A DNA stretch of 64,000 bases from Betaproteobacteria bacterium (lineage in GTDB: Bacteria; Pseudomonadota; Gammaproteobacteria; Burkholderiales; SG8-39): contig JACPYS010000016.1 in NCBI GenBank assembly GCA_016195915.1, positions 36,680-100,679 of the forward strand. The letters run 5' to 3'. Each line of letters opens with the position of its first letter. Position 1 is the first letter of the stretch. The notes under the pieces were generated by a model. It saw nothing but the letters and a program-made list of their open reading frames with translations. It had not been told where the DNA came from and ran no database searches. Positions 17,266 through 26,435 of the stretch are shown in pieces. Both the position numbers and the translations under genes were made by a program.

Positions 17266-18081
17266 CTATTTTGTCTTCGCAACGTCCGCGAGCACCTTGA
17301 GCGTGAACGTGTAGCTCGACTTGTCGAGCGGCTTGTGGCAGGCGAGGCATTCGGCCTGGTTGACGCCGGGACGGTGCTGCTTCGCAGTAGTGAAGACGGC
17401 ATAGTTCCAGTTCTCGTTGCGCAGCATGTCCGGGATCTCCTTGCCCCAGCCCGCGCCACGGGCCATCGCCGTGTAAAACAGCAGCTGGTCGGCTGCGAAA
17501 AAACCGTCGCCCCCCATCACCGGTTTCTTTTCGGCGTCGAGTTTGGCCGAATAGACTTCGGCGAACAGCACCGACCCGTCGGGCAGCGGCTTGCCGGCCT
17601 TCGCCGCCTGCAGCGCCGCATTGTTGGCGTAGTAGTAGCGCACCTGCCCGGTTTGGGGAAAATTGATGGTGTGGTACTTGGTGAATGAAGTCTTGTAGTT
17701 TTCGGGAAAGCTCACGCCGGTTTTCACCAGATTGGGCAAGAGTTCCGATTTCGCGCCGCCCGCGGCGCTGGCCTGGGCCGAAAAATGCGCCGCGAGATTG
17801 TTAATGTCGTCGACGCTGAGTTGGCCGGCGACGGCATTCATGATGTCGTTCTTGCGCGTTCCCGCCTTGAGCGCCCTGAGCTGCGCCTCGATGTAGCGTG
17901 CCTTCTGGCCGGCAAGGTTGGGGATGGTGTCGCTGACGCTGACGCCCGCGGCACCGTGGCAAGCCGCGCACACGATGACCGCTTTGGCTTTGCCCGCCTC
18001 GACGTCCGCAGCGTTCGCGATCGGCAAGCAGGCGAAGATGATTGACGCGGTAGACAAGGCGAACAGGAATCTCGTGATCAT
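17266..18081 (-). CDS. Cytochrome c (c4-like) fused to cytochrome P460-type domain
   Basis: 271 residues from ATG 18081 (GGAGGAGACCTTC upstream). A signal peptide is followed by a class I cytochrome c with CAACH heme site and the c4-like NLAGQKARYIEAQL segment. After a linker comes a P460-type domain (SFPENYKTSFTKYHTINFP, RYYYANNAALQAAKAG, LPDGSVLFAEVY) which contains a second heme motif, CLACH, near its C-terminus. P460 domains oxidise hydroxylamine or handle NO-type compounds in nitrifiers, but many stand-alone copies have no assigned role. Periplasmic. No partner oxidase is adjacent. Confidence 0.88.
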   Translation of the reverse strand: MITRFLFALSTASIIFACLPIANAADVEAGKAKAVIVCAACHGAAGVSVSDTIPNLAGQKARYIEAQLRALKAGTRKNDIMNAVAGQLSVDDINNLAAHFSAQASAAGGAKSELLPNLVKTGVSFPENYKTSFTKYHTINFPQTGQVRYYYANNAALQAAKAGKPLPDGSVLFAEVYSAKLDAEKKPVMGGDGFFAADQLLFYTAMARGAGWGKEIPDMLRNENWNYAVFTTAKQHRPGVNQAECLACHKPLDKSSYTFTLKVLADVAKTK

Positions 18082-18245
18082 GAAGGTCTCCTCCTGAGTC
18101 ATTCGACAGGGCGTAAATGATAATAGTACCTATTCCATTCGCGCTTCACCAGCCGGGCGAGAGACATCGCAGCGCGACGGGAGACCTGGGGCGTCAACGA
18201 CACCCCGACCCCGACGCTGAACGGCACTGAGCAAGTCTGGGATGC

Positions 18246-18270
18246 AAAACGGGACGGCATTGCCATCCCG
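18246..18270 (-). terminator. Rho-independent terminator of the 18288-18650 gene
   Basis: On the minus strand CGGGATGGC-AAT-GCCGTCCCG forms a 9-bp stem (one G-U pair) with a 3-nt loop, directly followed by TTTT. It lies 18 bp after the stop of the small secreted protein gene. Confidence 0.75.
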
Positions 18271-18287
18271 CTGTGCCATAAACGCCG

Positions 18288-18650
18288 CTATTTTTGCGCG
18301 TTGAAAGTCAGCTTGCCATCCCGGATGTGGAGCGTAATCGACGCAATGTCGCACAGGTTGGCCTTCGGTATGACCCACCCCTTGGATTCGCCCTTGTAGG
18401 TTACGCGGATATCGAATTGGCAGCCGGACCTGTCCTTGGTAATGATTTTCGTCGAATCGCCATTTGCCAATACGCCGTCCTTGAGAACGTCATTGCCCCA
18501 TTTGTCACCGTGCTTTATCTGGATGGACGTGATGGCCTTCCCGGTATCGTTGATCAGCTTGAACGAGAGTTCACCTCCGACGGCCAGCGCATTCGTCCCG
18601 AAAGCGATGCAGATTGCGGTCACCAACGCTGTTGTTAACGTCTTTTTCAT
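18288..18650 (-). CDS. Small secreted protein, unknown function
   Basis: 120 residues from ATG 18650 (GGGGAGACAA upstream). Signal MKKTLTTALVTAICIAFGTN then ALA. The mature chain is beta-rich: LSFKLINDTGKAITSIQIKH, DGVLANGDSTKIITK, CQFDIRVTYKGESKGW, ITLHIRDGKLTF. It has two cysteines that could form a disulfide. It resembles small periplasmic proteins of the argininosuccinate-lyase-like misannotated group often found in proteobacteria (weak). Followed by a clear terminator, so monocistronic. Confidence 0.75.
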   Translation of the reverse strand: MKKTLTTALVTAICIAFGTNALAVGGELSFKLINDTGKAITSIQIKHGDKWGNDVLKDGVLANGDSTKIITKDRSGCQFDIRVTYKGESKGWVIPKANLCDIASITLHIRDGKLTFNAQK

Positions 18651-18857
18651 TTGTCTCCCCCAGTTGAAGTTGCACACAGTGCTTGTGAGTTGCGGCACAA
18701 AAAATCCAGGCGCTCCGGCGTCACGGACTTGCGACGGCATGAAAACATAATCGTTCGGGCAAATTTGTCAAGATCTCGAATTTTCTCGCTCCTGTTGGCA
18801 TTCTGCGCGGCAGCGGTCACAATCGCTTCAACCCCGCTCGATCGCAGGATTCACACC

Positions 18858-19115
18858 ATGACCGATGACGTGCGCAACAGGATCTCGGCGAAATATTGCC
18901 CGCGTTTCGGACAGCTCGCGGTCGAGTTCGGCTTCATTAGCGAAGCGCAGCTCGCGGAGGCGCTGGCCAGCCAGGTGCACCAGGAACTCGCGGGCCGCGG
19001 GCACCGCCTGCTCGGCGAAATCCTGTTCCGGAAGAAACTCGTTTCGGCTCCGCAGATCGATCAGGTGATGAGGGAATTGCTGAGGCACGCTGCCGCGAAC
19101 GCAGACCAAGCGTGA
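18858..19115 (+). CDS. Small MshEN/GspE-N-like domain protein
   Basis: 85 residues from ATG 18858. Two repeats of the pattern seen in the N-terminal domain of GspE/PilB-type ATPases are visible: FGQLAVEFGFISEAQLAEAL and LLGEILFRKKLVSAPQIDQV. Each has the G(x)L(x6)L...QL..AL signature. MshEN domains can bind c-di-GMP, but the arginine-rich loop of high-affinity members is not obvious. It stands alone, convergent with the permease gene 4 bp away. Role unknown. Confidence 0.65.
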   Translation: MTDDVRNRISAKYCPRFGQLAVEFGFISEAQLAEALASQVHQELAGRGHRLLGEILFRKKLVSAPQIDQVMRELLRHAAANADQA

Positions 19116-19119
19116 ATAT

Positions 19120-20517
19120 TCAATTGCCCGGTCCGGGCGCCGGCGCATTGCCGCCAGGCCGGGTTCGTTCAGCGATTCGAACATACGCCAGCGGGATCAG
19201 GCCGCTGAGGATGCCGCCGATGCCGATGAGCAGCGTTGCGTTGTCCATCGCCAGCGCCGCGACCACGGCCGCGATCCACAGCGCGATGGCGCTCGCGAGC
19301 GGCCACGCGATAGCGAACAACAGGATGCGCGCGGAACCCGCCCCCTCCCGGCGGAAATGCCATGCGCAGGCGAACGCCGCGAGCCCGTAGTAGAACGCGA
19401 TCTCCAGGCCGATCGCATTGATCGACGCCTTCAGGACCGCGTCGATATCGGGGAACGCAAGCGACAGGCCGAGCAGGACCAGACCCAGGGCGGAGATGAG
19501 GTAGGTCGCGAGGTGCGGCGTTCCCCAGCGTGCATGTACACTCGACCAGCGCCGGTGCATTTCTCCGGCCCGCGACTGGGCAAACAAAGTTCGCGCAAAC
19601 TGCAGTACGTTGGTCTCCAGCGTGCCCACGCAGCTCAACATCACGGCGAGCACCGCCAGGTAACTCCACGGCCGCGGCAGCAATTTCTCGGCGACGGCGA
19701 ACACGACGTTGGCCCCCGAAGTCCGGATTTCCGCTTCGCTCAACACGGCCAGCGTCACGACAGCGAAGGACATGAAGGCCGCGACGATGACCAGCATGGC
19801 GAGCGCGGCGGCCAGCCCCGGCGTGCGCCTGGAATCGGCGGTTTCTTCGCTCAGGTTCAGCGTGACATCCCAGCCCCAGAAGAAGAACAGGGCAATCAGG
19901 GCGCCGGCGGCAAAGCTCTCCTGCGTGAACGCCGCGGGCGCGAACGAGGCCCACGAGACGAGATCCAGCGCCTGTGGACCGTAGCGTACGAGCGCGGAAA
20001 TGGTCAGACCACCCAGCACCAGGATCTCGATCGCTGTCATCACCGTCTGCACCACACCGGTGAGATGCATGCCGCGCACCACCACCACGCTGACGGCAAT
20101 CAGCCAGCATGCCGACACGCCGATCACGTGCAGTTTGCTTCCGGCAACTTCCGGAGCGACCAGCAGCAGCGTCGCCGTGGACGCGGGAATAGTTGCCGAC
20201 ACCATGAACAGCACGCAGGACACCAGCACCACCCAACCCGTGAGGAAGCCAAGATCGCGGTGTAACACGCGACCGACCCATGCGTAGGAAGCGCCCGAAT
20301 CCGGAAACACGCCATTGAGGTGCACGAAGGCAGCGGTGATCCCGACCATGATCAGACCGCAGTAAAGCAGACTGGCAGGCGCGAGCGCGCCCACGGCGCC
20401 GATGAGCACCGCCATGGACGCGGCGATGCTGTACGAGAGAGACGTTCCGGCCACGCCGATAGCCACGGCGTGCACCAGTCCGAGTGCGTCCTTGCGAAGT
20501 TGGGAGTCCGCGCTCAC
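19120..20517 (-). CDS. APC superfamily amino acid permease
   Basis: 465 residues with about 12 hydrophobic segments. The first helix region carries GVAGTSLSYSIAASMAVLIG, followed by FPDSGASYAWVGRVL, the APC hallmark after TM2-3; later FFFWGWDVTLNLSEETADSR matches the W..F..l..l.EE segment of the APC family. Start taken as GTG 20517; no strong Shine-Dalgarno is visible, so the start is uncertain. Substrate not predictable. Confidence 0.85.
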   Translation of the reverse strand: MSADSQLRKDALGLVHAVAIGVAGTSLSYSIAASMAVLIGAVGALAPASLLYCGLIMVGITAAFVHLNGVFPDSGASYAWVGRVLHRDLGFLTGWVVLVSCVLFMVSATIPASTATLLLVAPEVAGSKLHVIGVSACWLIAVSVVVVRGMHLTGVVQTVMTAIEILVLGGLTISALVRYGPQALDLVSWASFAPAAFTQESFAAGALIALFFFWGWDVTLNLSEETADSRRTPGLAAALAMLVIVAAFMSFAVVTLAVLSEAEIRTSGANVVFAVAEKLLPRPWSYLAVLAVMLSCVGTLETNVLQFARTLFAQSRAGEMHRRWSSVHARWGTPHLATYLISALGLVLLGLSLAFPDIDAVLKASINAIGLEIAFYYGLAAFACAWHFRREGAGSARILLFAIAWPLASAIALWIAAVVAALAMDNATLLIGIGGILSGLIPLAYVRIAERTRPGGNAPAPGPGN

Positions 20518-20688
20518 GCGGGCACCGTTTGCACAGGTGAAACAACGGCGATGTTTTCTTCGAACGCGGCCACGCCGCTTTATACACCGGCCCCCCGGTT
20601 CGCCCGGCGACGGGCAGCCTTCGGTGCAGGCTGCTGCTGCGTCCGCCCTGGCGGCTCGCTGCGTTACGACGCCAAAACGCGTTTCAAT

Positions 20689-21003
20689 TCACTTCTTGTG
20701 ACACTTGGCGCAGTTCGCGTCGTCGCTGGTCTTGAAGGCCTTGTCCCCGTTGTGGCAGGTGCCGCAGTACTTGCCTGCGTTCAAATCTGCCATCGTCATC
20801 TTGACTTCCTTTTTCATCTGGAAAATCTTGGTGTGGCAGGCCGGACACTTGAGGCCGGCGCCCGCATGGATCTTGCCGTCAAATACGACTTTGCCCATGG
20901 GCCCACCGGCGTACTCGATGGGCGGTCCCGGCGGGACTGCCGAAGCGGATCCGAAGAACACTGCGAACGCCACCGACGCCAGCCATGTCACGATAGATCT
21001 CAT
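20689..21003 (-). CDS. Periplasmic triheme cytochrome (c7/c3-like)
   Basis: 104 residues from ATG 21003 (GAGGAAGACAG upstream; the longer in-frame start lacks it). Signal peptide SIVTWLASVAFAVFFGSASA. Three CxxCH sites are visible: CPACH, CGTCH and CAKCH, with DNAGKYCGTCHNGDKAF-like spacing as in small class III cytochromes (cytochrome_c7 type). Repeated KTSDDANCAKCHKK ends the protein. Periplasmic electron carrier; partner not in the vicinity. Confidence 0.88.
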   Translation of the reverse strand: MRSIVTWLASVAFAVFFGSASAVPPGPPIEYAGGPMGKVVFDGKIHAGAGLKCPACHTKIFQMKKEVKMTMADLNAGKYCGTCHNGDKAFKTSDDANCAKCHKK

Positions 21004-21268
21004 CTGTCTTCCTCTCGATGAAGGCCGCAACCCGGTTTCCGCAATCTTGCTGCGCCCCCGGAGCGGGGTTGCCGGCCGCTCCTCGGACTGCGTGCATCAT
21101 TCCCGCGTTTCGGATTCCTGGCTTGATTCTGATCAAAGCAATGCCTCGGCTGCGCGGGTTCGCGTTCTGATTTGTTGCGCCGACTCGTTCGCAGTGGCAT
21201 GGCGTTTACTGACAAATTTCTGACAGTGCCGGCGCTCGGGTCGCGAACCCGCGTGACATAATTTCCTC

Positions 21269-22744
21269 GTGTTGCTGATCTTTCCGCTGAACGACAAGCC
21301 GGACTGGCGCCATCCGCCATGGATCACGATGCTGCTCATCCTCGCCAACGTGCTCGTGTACTTCGGTCCGCAGTCACGCGACGAGAACGCGGCGGACACG
21401 GCTGCGAGCTTTTACCTGCGTTCGCCGCTGCCGCGCCTCGAGCTGCCGCGCTACGCCGAGTACCTGCGCGCTCGCGGCGACCGCGATAGCCGCCTCTGGG
21501 CCGAGCGCATCGACACCGCGCTCGCGAAGGGCAGATTCGAAGGTCCGTACGCGCTGATGCGTCGAGACCAGCGCTTTCTCGCCAGGCTCCGGGCCGGGCA
21601 GGTGTTGCGGCCCGATGAGCCCGGGTATGCGCAATGGCGCGAGCAGCGCCTGCGCTACGACGCGATCCGCGGCACGCCGTTCACCGAGCGCTGGGCGTCG
21701 AACCCCGCCGACTGGAATCCGGTCACGGCCGTCACCTCGGTGTTTCTGCACGGTGGCGTGGCACACCTGCTTGGCAACATGCTGTTCCTGTTCGTGTTCG
21801 GCTACACGGTGGAAAAGACGCTGGGCGGAAGGCGCTATCTGGCCTTCTACCTGCTGGCCGGGATTGGCGGCGCCCTGTGCGATCTCGCGGTTCGCTGGGG
21901 CTCGCACAGCATCGGCCTGGGGGCGTCGGGCGCCATTTCCGGCCTGATGGCGATGTACGTCGTGCTCTATGGCAGGCGCCCCATCAAATTCTTCTACCAG
22001 CTGCTCTTCTATTTCGACTACGTCACGGCGCCCGCCATCATCCTGCTCCCGGCCTGGATCGCTCACGAAATCTTCCAGCAATGGTTCGGCGACGAGGGTG
22101 TCGCGTACATGGCCCATGCGGGCGGCCTGGTCACCGGCGCAATGCTGACCGCGTGGCACAAGCACAAGCATCCGGAAACGCAAGTTCCGGCCAGCGAGCC
22201 ACCAAGCGACCCGGGCATGGAAGAGCTCGCGCGCGCCGAGGCACTGGTGAAACAGCTGAAGATCGACGAAGCGCGAGACGCCTTTGCACGGCTGGCCGCC
22301 ACCCGGCCGCGCGATTCGCGGGTGGTGTCGCAGTACTTCAACCTGGCCCGGCTCGCGCCGGCGAGCGAGGATTTTCACCGCGCCGCGGCGCTGATGTTCG
22401 CGCTCAACGATACCGACGCCCCGACCAGCGCGCTGATACACGAGGGCTTCAGCACCTACGTGAAGACGGCCAAGCCCGCGGCGCGGCTGACGAGCGAAGA
22501 CCTGGCGAGATTGGCACTTCGATTCGGCCGCGAGGGACACAGCGCCGACGCGGCGCGCCTCGCGCGCATGTTGCTCGGCCGGACGCCCGGGCACGCTGCG
22601 CTGCCCGGGGTCCTGCTGGCAGCGGCGAACGCGCTGCGGCGACAGGGCTCGGTGGAGCGCGCCGAGGATCTATCGCGCGAGTTGCGCGAGCGCTTTCCGC
22701 ACAGCGCCGAGGCGCGATTGGCCGCCGCGCCGGGCCGCGATTAG
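21269..22744 (+). CDS. Rhomboid family intramembrane serine protease with C-terminal TPR region
   Basis: 491 residues from GTG 21269. TM1 (WITMLLILANVLVYFG) is followed by an unusually long loop of about 110 residues and then the rhomboid core: FLHGGVAHLLGNMLFLFVFG, catalytic Ser in GLGASGAISG, catalytic His in MAHAGGLVTG. After about residue 300 a soluble region with TPR-like helices follows (LARAEALVKQLKIDEARDAF). Its stop overlaps the stop of the convergent gene. Inner-membrane protease; substrate unknown. Confidence 0.9.
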   Translation: MLLIFPLNDKPDWRHPPWITMLLILANVLVYFGPQSRDENAADTAASFYLRSPLPRLELPRYAEYLRARGDRDSRLWAERIDTALAKGRFEGPYALMRRDQRFLARLRAGQVLRPDEPGYAQWREQRLRYDAIRGTPFTERWASNPADWNPVTAVTSVFLHGGVAHLLGNMLFLFVFGYTVEKTLGGRRYLAFYLLAGIGGALCDLAVRWGSHSIGLGASGAISGLMAMYVVLYGRRPIKFFYQLLFYFDYVTAPAIILLPAWIAHEIFQQWFGDEGVAYMAHAGGLVTGAMLTAWHKHKHPETQVPASEPPSDPGMEELARAEALVKQLKIDEARDAFARLAATRPRDSRVVSQYFNLARLAPASEDFHRAAALMFALNDTDAPTSALIHEGFSTYVKTAKPAARLTSEDLARLALRFGREGHSADAARLARMLLGRTPGHAALPGVLLAAANALRRQGSVERAEDLSRELRERFPHSAEARLAAAPGRD

Positions 22745-24057
22745 AGCCGCGGCGCGGTCCGCAGCGCCGCCATACGCTCCAGTACCTGCAGGTGGGCGGC
22801 GGCCTCGGCGCGGAGCGGATGCTCCGGAAACTTCTGCAGCATGGCCTTCAGGACATCTGCCGCGATGTCGTCCTTCTTCAGGTTCTCGCTCAGGATCTGC
22901 GCGGACATCAGAAGGACTGCGGGCACGTCGGGGTGGCGCGGATTGCGCTTGTCGAAATCGCGCACCAGCGCCAGGGCCAGGGTGTGGTCGCGGGCTCGCC
23001 GCGCAGCCTGCGCCAACTTGAAGATCTCAGCCGGATTCTCCGGCATGAAATCCGCCTTCGTCTCGCGGCAGGTCTTGAATACCTGCAGCGCCCGCTCGCC
23101 CCGCTCCTTGCGCAGCAGCAGCGAGATGAGCTCGCGAGCCTGGCTCAAGCTGCGCTCGGGATTGTCGCCAAGCTGCAGCAGCTTGTAATAGCGCTCCTGC
23201 ACCACCACGTCGTCGGGCGCTCCGCGTTGCTGCTCGCAGGCGGCATCCAGCGCGCCCTTCAGGTCCCCGGCGGCGATCTTTGCGGCAATCTCCTCGCCTA
23301 TCGTGTCGACGGGCTTGCCGGTCTTCGCCGCCGGCGCGCTGCCGTCGTTGGCCCGGTCGAACTCGACTTTGACGCCCAGTCCGAGCATGTGGTGGTACTG
23401 ATAGAGGCAGTAGCCCATCATGTTGAACATGACCAGCGTGAAATAGATGAACGCGAAGTTCACCACCGGCAGCTGCAGCCAGTGGCCGAGCAACGGCATG
23501 ATCAGCGGCAGCACGGTGGGCGCACCGCCGACCAGCAGGAACAGGAACACCCAGAGCGCGAAGTAGGGCTTGCCCACGGTCCTCATGATGTTGAGCCACG
23601 ACGCGGGATTGACCCCTGCGAAGAAGCTGTTGCTGACCGAAAGCGACATCACGCTGGCCGGCATGGCCAGGGTGACGAAGAAACTGGCGGCGATCCCCAG
23701 CATCGGACTCACGCCTGCAATGAACGCGACGATGAACGTCCAGCCGATGAGAATGCCGAGCAGCTTGTAGGGAAGATTGACGCGTTCGGGCTTGGCGTCC
23801 AATTCGTGCTGATCCGGGGTCAGATATCCGAGCGAGGTCTGCTCGAGTATGCGGAAGGCGTAGCGCAGCGCCGCAAGCGCGATGCCGAGTTCGACCAGAA
23901 AGCCGGGCAGGATGATGGCGAGCAGGCTCGCGGCAGAAAGGGCCGCGGTGTAGAGGAGCGGCCCGGAGTGGAACGGAAACAGGAAGAACTTCGGAATGCG
24001 CTGCCAGAACGGCGTGATCCCGGCGTCGCTCTTGATGGTCAGTCCCGGTTCCGGCAT
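22741..24057 (-). CDS. Multi-pass membrane protein with C-terminal TPR-like domain
   Basis: 438 residues from ATG 24057 (GGGGGAG upstream). Residues about 25-230 hold six or so membrane segments (HSGPLLYTAALSAASLLAII, FIAGVSPMLGIAASFFVTLA, YFALWVFLFLLVGGAPTVLP); a DUF4013-like integral domain is possible. The soluble C-terminal half contains helical repeats (LKGALDAACEQQRG, ALQVFKTCRETKADFMPENP). Membrane half plus TPR half mirrors the convergent rhomboid. Function not recognised. Confidence 0.75.
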   Translation of the reverse strand: MPEPGLTIKSDAGITPFWQRIPKFFLFPFHSGPLLYTAALSAASLLAIILPGFLVELGIALAALRYAFRILEQTSLGYLTPDQHELDAKPERVNLPYKLLGILIGWTFIVAFIAGVSPMLGIAASFFVTLAMPASVMSLSVSNSFFAGVNPASWLNIMRTVGKPYFALWVFLFLLVGGAPTVLPLIMPLLGHWLQLPVVNFAFIYFTLVMFNMMGYCLYQYHHMLGLGVKVEFDRANDGSAPAAKTGKPVDTIGEEIAAKIAAGDLKGALDAACEQQRGAPDDVVVQERYYKLLQLGDNPERSLSQARELISLLLRKERGERALQVFKTCRETKADFMPENPAEIFKLAQAARRARDHTLALALVRDFDKRNPRHPDVPAVLLMSAQILSENLKKDDIAADVLKAMLQKFPEHPLRAEAAAHLQVLERMAALRTAPRL

Positions 24058-24202
24058 GGCTCCCCCATCGCGCGACTCGCTGCGCGGGTCGGGGCAAAGT
24101 ATCTTCGCTCCCACCGCAGGGGTCAATTCGATGCTTCCGGTCCGGACGCGCTCCGGGCGCGGCGATGGCGGCCAGCTGTCGCCGCGCCGGAATCATCCTT
24201 GC

Positions 24203-24231
24203 TGGTTGAACCGAAGGTGGTAATCTATACT
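24203..24231 (+). promoter_or_regulatory. Probable sigma70 promoter of ppk2
   Basis: TATACT at 24226-24231 is a good -10 box; TGGTTG 17 bp upstream is a weak -35. It lies 30 bp before the PPK2 start codon, giving a short leader with the GAGGAGGAGAG ribosome-binding site. Confidence 0.4.
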
Positions 24232-24261
24232 GTGCAATGACACCTTTCTCGAGGAGGAGAG

Positions 24262-25152
24262 ATGGCAAAGAACAAGAAGGAAAAGAAGGGCAACGGTGGC
24301 GAAGTCCTGGCCGACGCGAAGGAAACCGCCAAAATCGAGCAGATGTGGCACTTGACGGGGCGTGCCAAGCGGCGCAAACCGGGCAAGAATTACAAGTATG
24401 TCAAGGAGCTTGCGCGCCTGCAGGTCGAACTCATCAAGCTTCAGGAATGGGTCCGCCTGCGGGGCCTGAAAGTCGCTGTCATCTTCGAGGGCCGCGATGC
24501 CGCTGGCAAGGGAGGCGTCATCAAGCGCATCGCCGAGAGCCTCAACCCAAGGGTATGCCGGATTGCCGCGCTGGGTACGCCAACCGAACGGGAACGCGGC
24601 CAATGGTATTTCCAGCGCTATGTTCCTCACCTGCCTGCGGCAGGAGAGATCGTGCTGTTCGACCGCAGTTGGTACAACCGCGCGGGCGTAGAGCACGTGA
24701 TGGGCTTCTGCACCAAGGAGGAATACAAGGAGTTTCTTCGCTCCTGCCCGCTGTTCGAGGAAATGCTCATTCGTTCCGGCACCTACCTCATCAAGTACTG
24801 GTTCTCGGTGAATGACGAGGAGCAGGAGAAGCGCTTCCAGGAACGCATCCGCAATCCCACCAAGCGCTGGAAGCTGAGCCCGATGGACATGGAGTCACGC
24901 AAGCACTGGATGGAATACTCCAAGGCGAAGGACGTCATGTTTTCCGCCACGGACCAGAAAAAGAGCCCTTGGTACGTCGTGGAAGCAGACAACAAGAAGA
25001 AGGCCCGCCTCAACTGCATTGCCCATCTGCTGCGGCGGATCCCCTATGAAAACATGACTCCGGTCGAGATCGAAGTGCCGCCGCGGCAAGGCGACATCGG
25101 CTACAAGCGCCCGAAGATCTCGAGCCAGAAGTTCGTGCCCAAGGTTTACTAG
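24262..25152 (+). CDS. ppk2: Polyphosphate kinase 2 (class I)
   Basis: 296 residues, usual for one-domain class I PPK2. Walker A GRDAAGKGGVIKRI, the PPK2 lid/Arg segment ERGQWYFQRYVPHLPAAGEI, Walker B DRSWYNRAGVE and the downstream FEEMLIRSGTYLIKYWFSV and RWKLSPMDMESR are all present. The enzyme transfers phosphate between polyphosphate and nucleotides (preference for GDP/ADP phosphorylation cannot be told). Cytosolic. Strong GAGGAGGAGAG Shine-Dalgarno. A GC-rich hairpin overlaps the stop. Single gene, divergent from the membrane/TPR gene. Confidence 0.95.
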   Translation: MAKNKKEKKGNGGEVLADAKETAKIEQMWHLTGRAKRRKPGKNYKYVKELARLQVELIKLQEWVRLRGLKVAVIFEGRDAAGKGGVIKRIAESLNPRVCRIAALGTPTERERGQWYFQRYVPHLPAAGEIVLFDRSWYNRAGVEHVMGFCTKEEYKEFLRSCPLFEEMLIRSGTYLIKYWFSVNDEEQEKRFQERIRNPTKRWKLSPMDMESRKHWMEYSKAKDVMFSATDQKKSPWYVVEADNKKKARLNCIAHLLRRIPYENMTPVEIEVPPRQGDIGYKRPKISSQKFVPKVY

Positions 25153-25177
25153 CGGGTCCGGCCGCAGGCCGGCCCGC
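25152..25177 (+). terminator. GC-rich hairpin after ppk2
   Basis: GCGGG-T-CCGGCC / GCA / GGCCGG-CCCGC forms an 11-bp stem with one bulged T right after the ppk2 stop. There is no U-tract, so it is a possible rho-independent-like terminator or 3' stabiliser. Confidence 0.5.
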
Positions 25178-25200
25178 GCAGGAAACCATGTCCGGGAACC

Positions 25201-25353
25201 ATGTCCGTCGTCCGGCTGCACGCCGCGCAACACTTTACGCAGCCATGGAAGAACGGCCTGGGGTCATCGAGCGTGATTGCCGTTTTTCCGCAGGGTGAAG
25301 GCTTCGATACCCTGCTTTGGCAGGCGTCGAAATCGCGCAGGCGAATCGGATGA
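25201..25353 (+). pseudogene. HutD family protein, N-terminal remnant
   Basis: 50 codons: [38 protein letters not shown], then a stop. The PWKNG..S..IA and FD.LLWQAS blocks are the start of HutD (Ves-like bicupin, normally about 190 residues). The following FDGPFS..PG block is absent in every frame. The gene was therefore cut by a deletion rather than a simple frameshift. It borders the DUF1445 gene. Confidence 0.6.
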
Positions 25354-25495
25354 GGTCGCTGAAAAAAGCGGCGCGCGAGACCCTGCTCGCAATCGAGTTG
25401 AACGGCCTCGACGCGTGGCTCCTCGACGGCGAGCGAGCGGAAACCTGCGATATCGAGCCGGCGCGGGGCAGCGCGCGCTTGGCGTCGATGCGCAT

Positions 25496-26296
25496 ATGGG
25501 CGACGCTCCAGTGAACCGCCAAGGCGAAGCGCAGGAGATTCGCCAGCGCATCCGGCGCGGCGAGATTACCGGCCACACCTCGGGCCTCGCCTCTGGCCGT
25601 GTGCAGGGCAACGTGGTGATTCTCCCGCAGGTGCTGGCTGCTGATTTCCTGCGTTTCTGCCAGTTGAACCCCAAGCCTTGCCCGCTGCTCGCCGTCGGCA
25701 CCGCAGGCGATCACGCGCTTCCGGCGCTCGGCGCGGACATCGACATGCGCACCGACGTGCCGCGCTACCGGGTATTCCGCGGCGGCGTGCTGGTGGAGGA
25801 GCCGACCGACATCCGCCATCTGTGGCGCGCTGACCTCGTGAGCTTCATCCTCGGCTGCTCGTTCTCCTTCGAGTGGGCGCTGCTCGAAGACGGCCTGACG
25901 CTGCGGCACATGGCTCTTGGCCGCAACGTGCCGATGTACCGGACATCGATTCCGACTGCGCCGTCCGGCCCGTTCCATGGCCCGCTGGTAGTTTCAATGC
26001 GCTCGTTCCGTCCGGCAGAAGCGATCCGCGCGGTGCAGATCACGTCGCGCTTTCCTGGCGTACACGGCGCACCGGTGCACATCGGATTGCCGGAACTCAT
26101 CGGCGTGCGCGACCTCGCGCAACCCGATTGGGGTGATGCGGTCGAGGTTCCCGCCGATGAGTTGCCGCTGTTCTGGGCCTGCGGGGTGACGCCGCAGGCG
26201 GTAATCGCGGAAGTGAAACCCGAGTTCTGCATCACCCACGCACCCGGGTCGATGCTCGTCACCGATCTCAGGAACAGTCAGCTTGCGGTGTTCTGA
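25496..26296 (+). CDS. Putative hydro-lyase, DUF1445 (D-glutamate cyclase-like)
   Basis: 266 residues from ATG 25496. Family blocks: [94 protein letters not shown], and the end [17 protein letters not shown]. These are the conserved motifs of the YcsI/DUF1445 putative hydro-lyase family. An upstream in-frame extension to 25277 does not look like this family. The sequence between the HutD stub and this start matches nothing I know. It lies in the right context for amino-acid derivative catabolism (inference). Confidence 0.88.
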   Translation: MGDAPVNRQGEAQEIRQRIRRGEITGHTSGLASGRVQGNVVILPQVLAADFLRFCQLNPKPCPLLAVGTAGDHALPALGADIDMRTDVPRYRVFRGGVLVEEPTDIRHLWRADLVSFILGCSFSFEWALLEDGLTLRHMALGRNVPMYRTSIPTAPSGPFHGPLVVSMRSFRPAEAIRAVQITSRFPGVHGAPVHIGLPELIGVRDLAQPDWGDAVEVPADELPLFWACGVTPQAVIAEVKPEFCITHAPGSMLVTDLRNSQLAVF

Positions 26297-26435
26297 ATTG
26301 GCGCGATGGGAACAACCGGTTTCGAGCCGTTGCACCCATTCAGCGAGTAAACTGACCGTCGACTCGGGTTGACCGGGCGCTCCGCCCTCCGATCCCGGCG
26401 CTCACGCTTTGTCGTGGCAATCGCAGGGGGAATGG

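Noticed and set aside
21634..24240. 868-codon open frame over the rhomboid and membrane/TPR genes
   Set aside because: It is out of frame with the rhomboid, antisense to the next gene, and Arg/Gly-rich as expected of shadow reading.
25354..25495. Continuation of HutD in another frame
   Set aside because: Frames checked after the stop lack the DGPFS...PG block, so deletion rather than frameshift.
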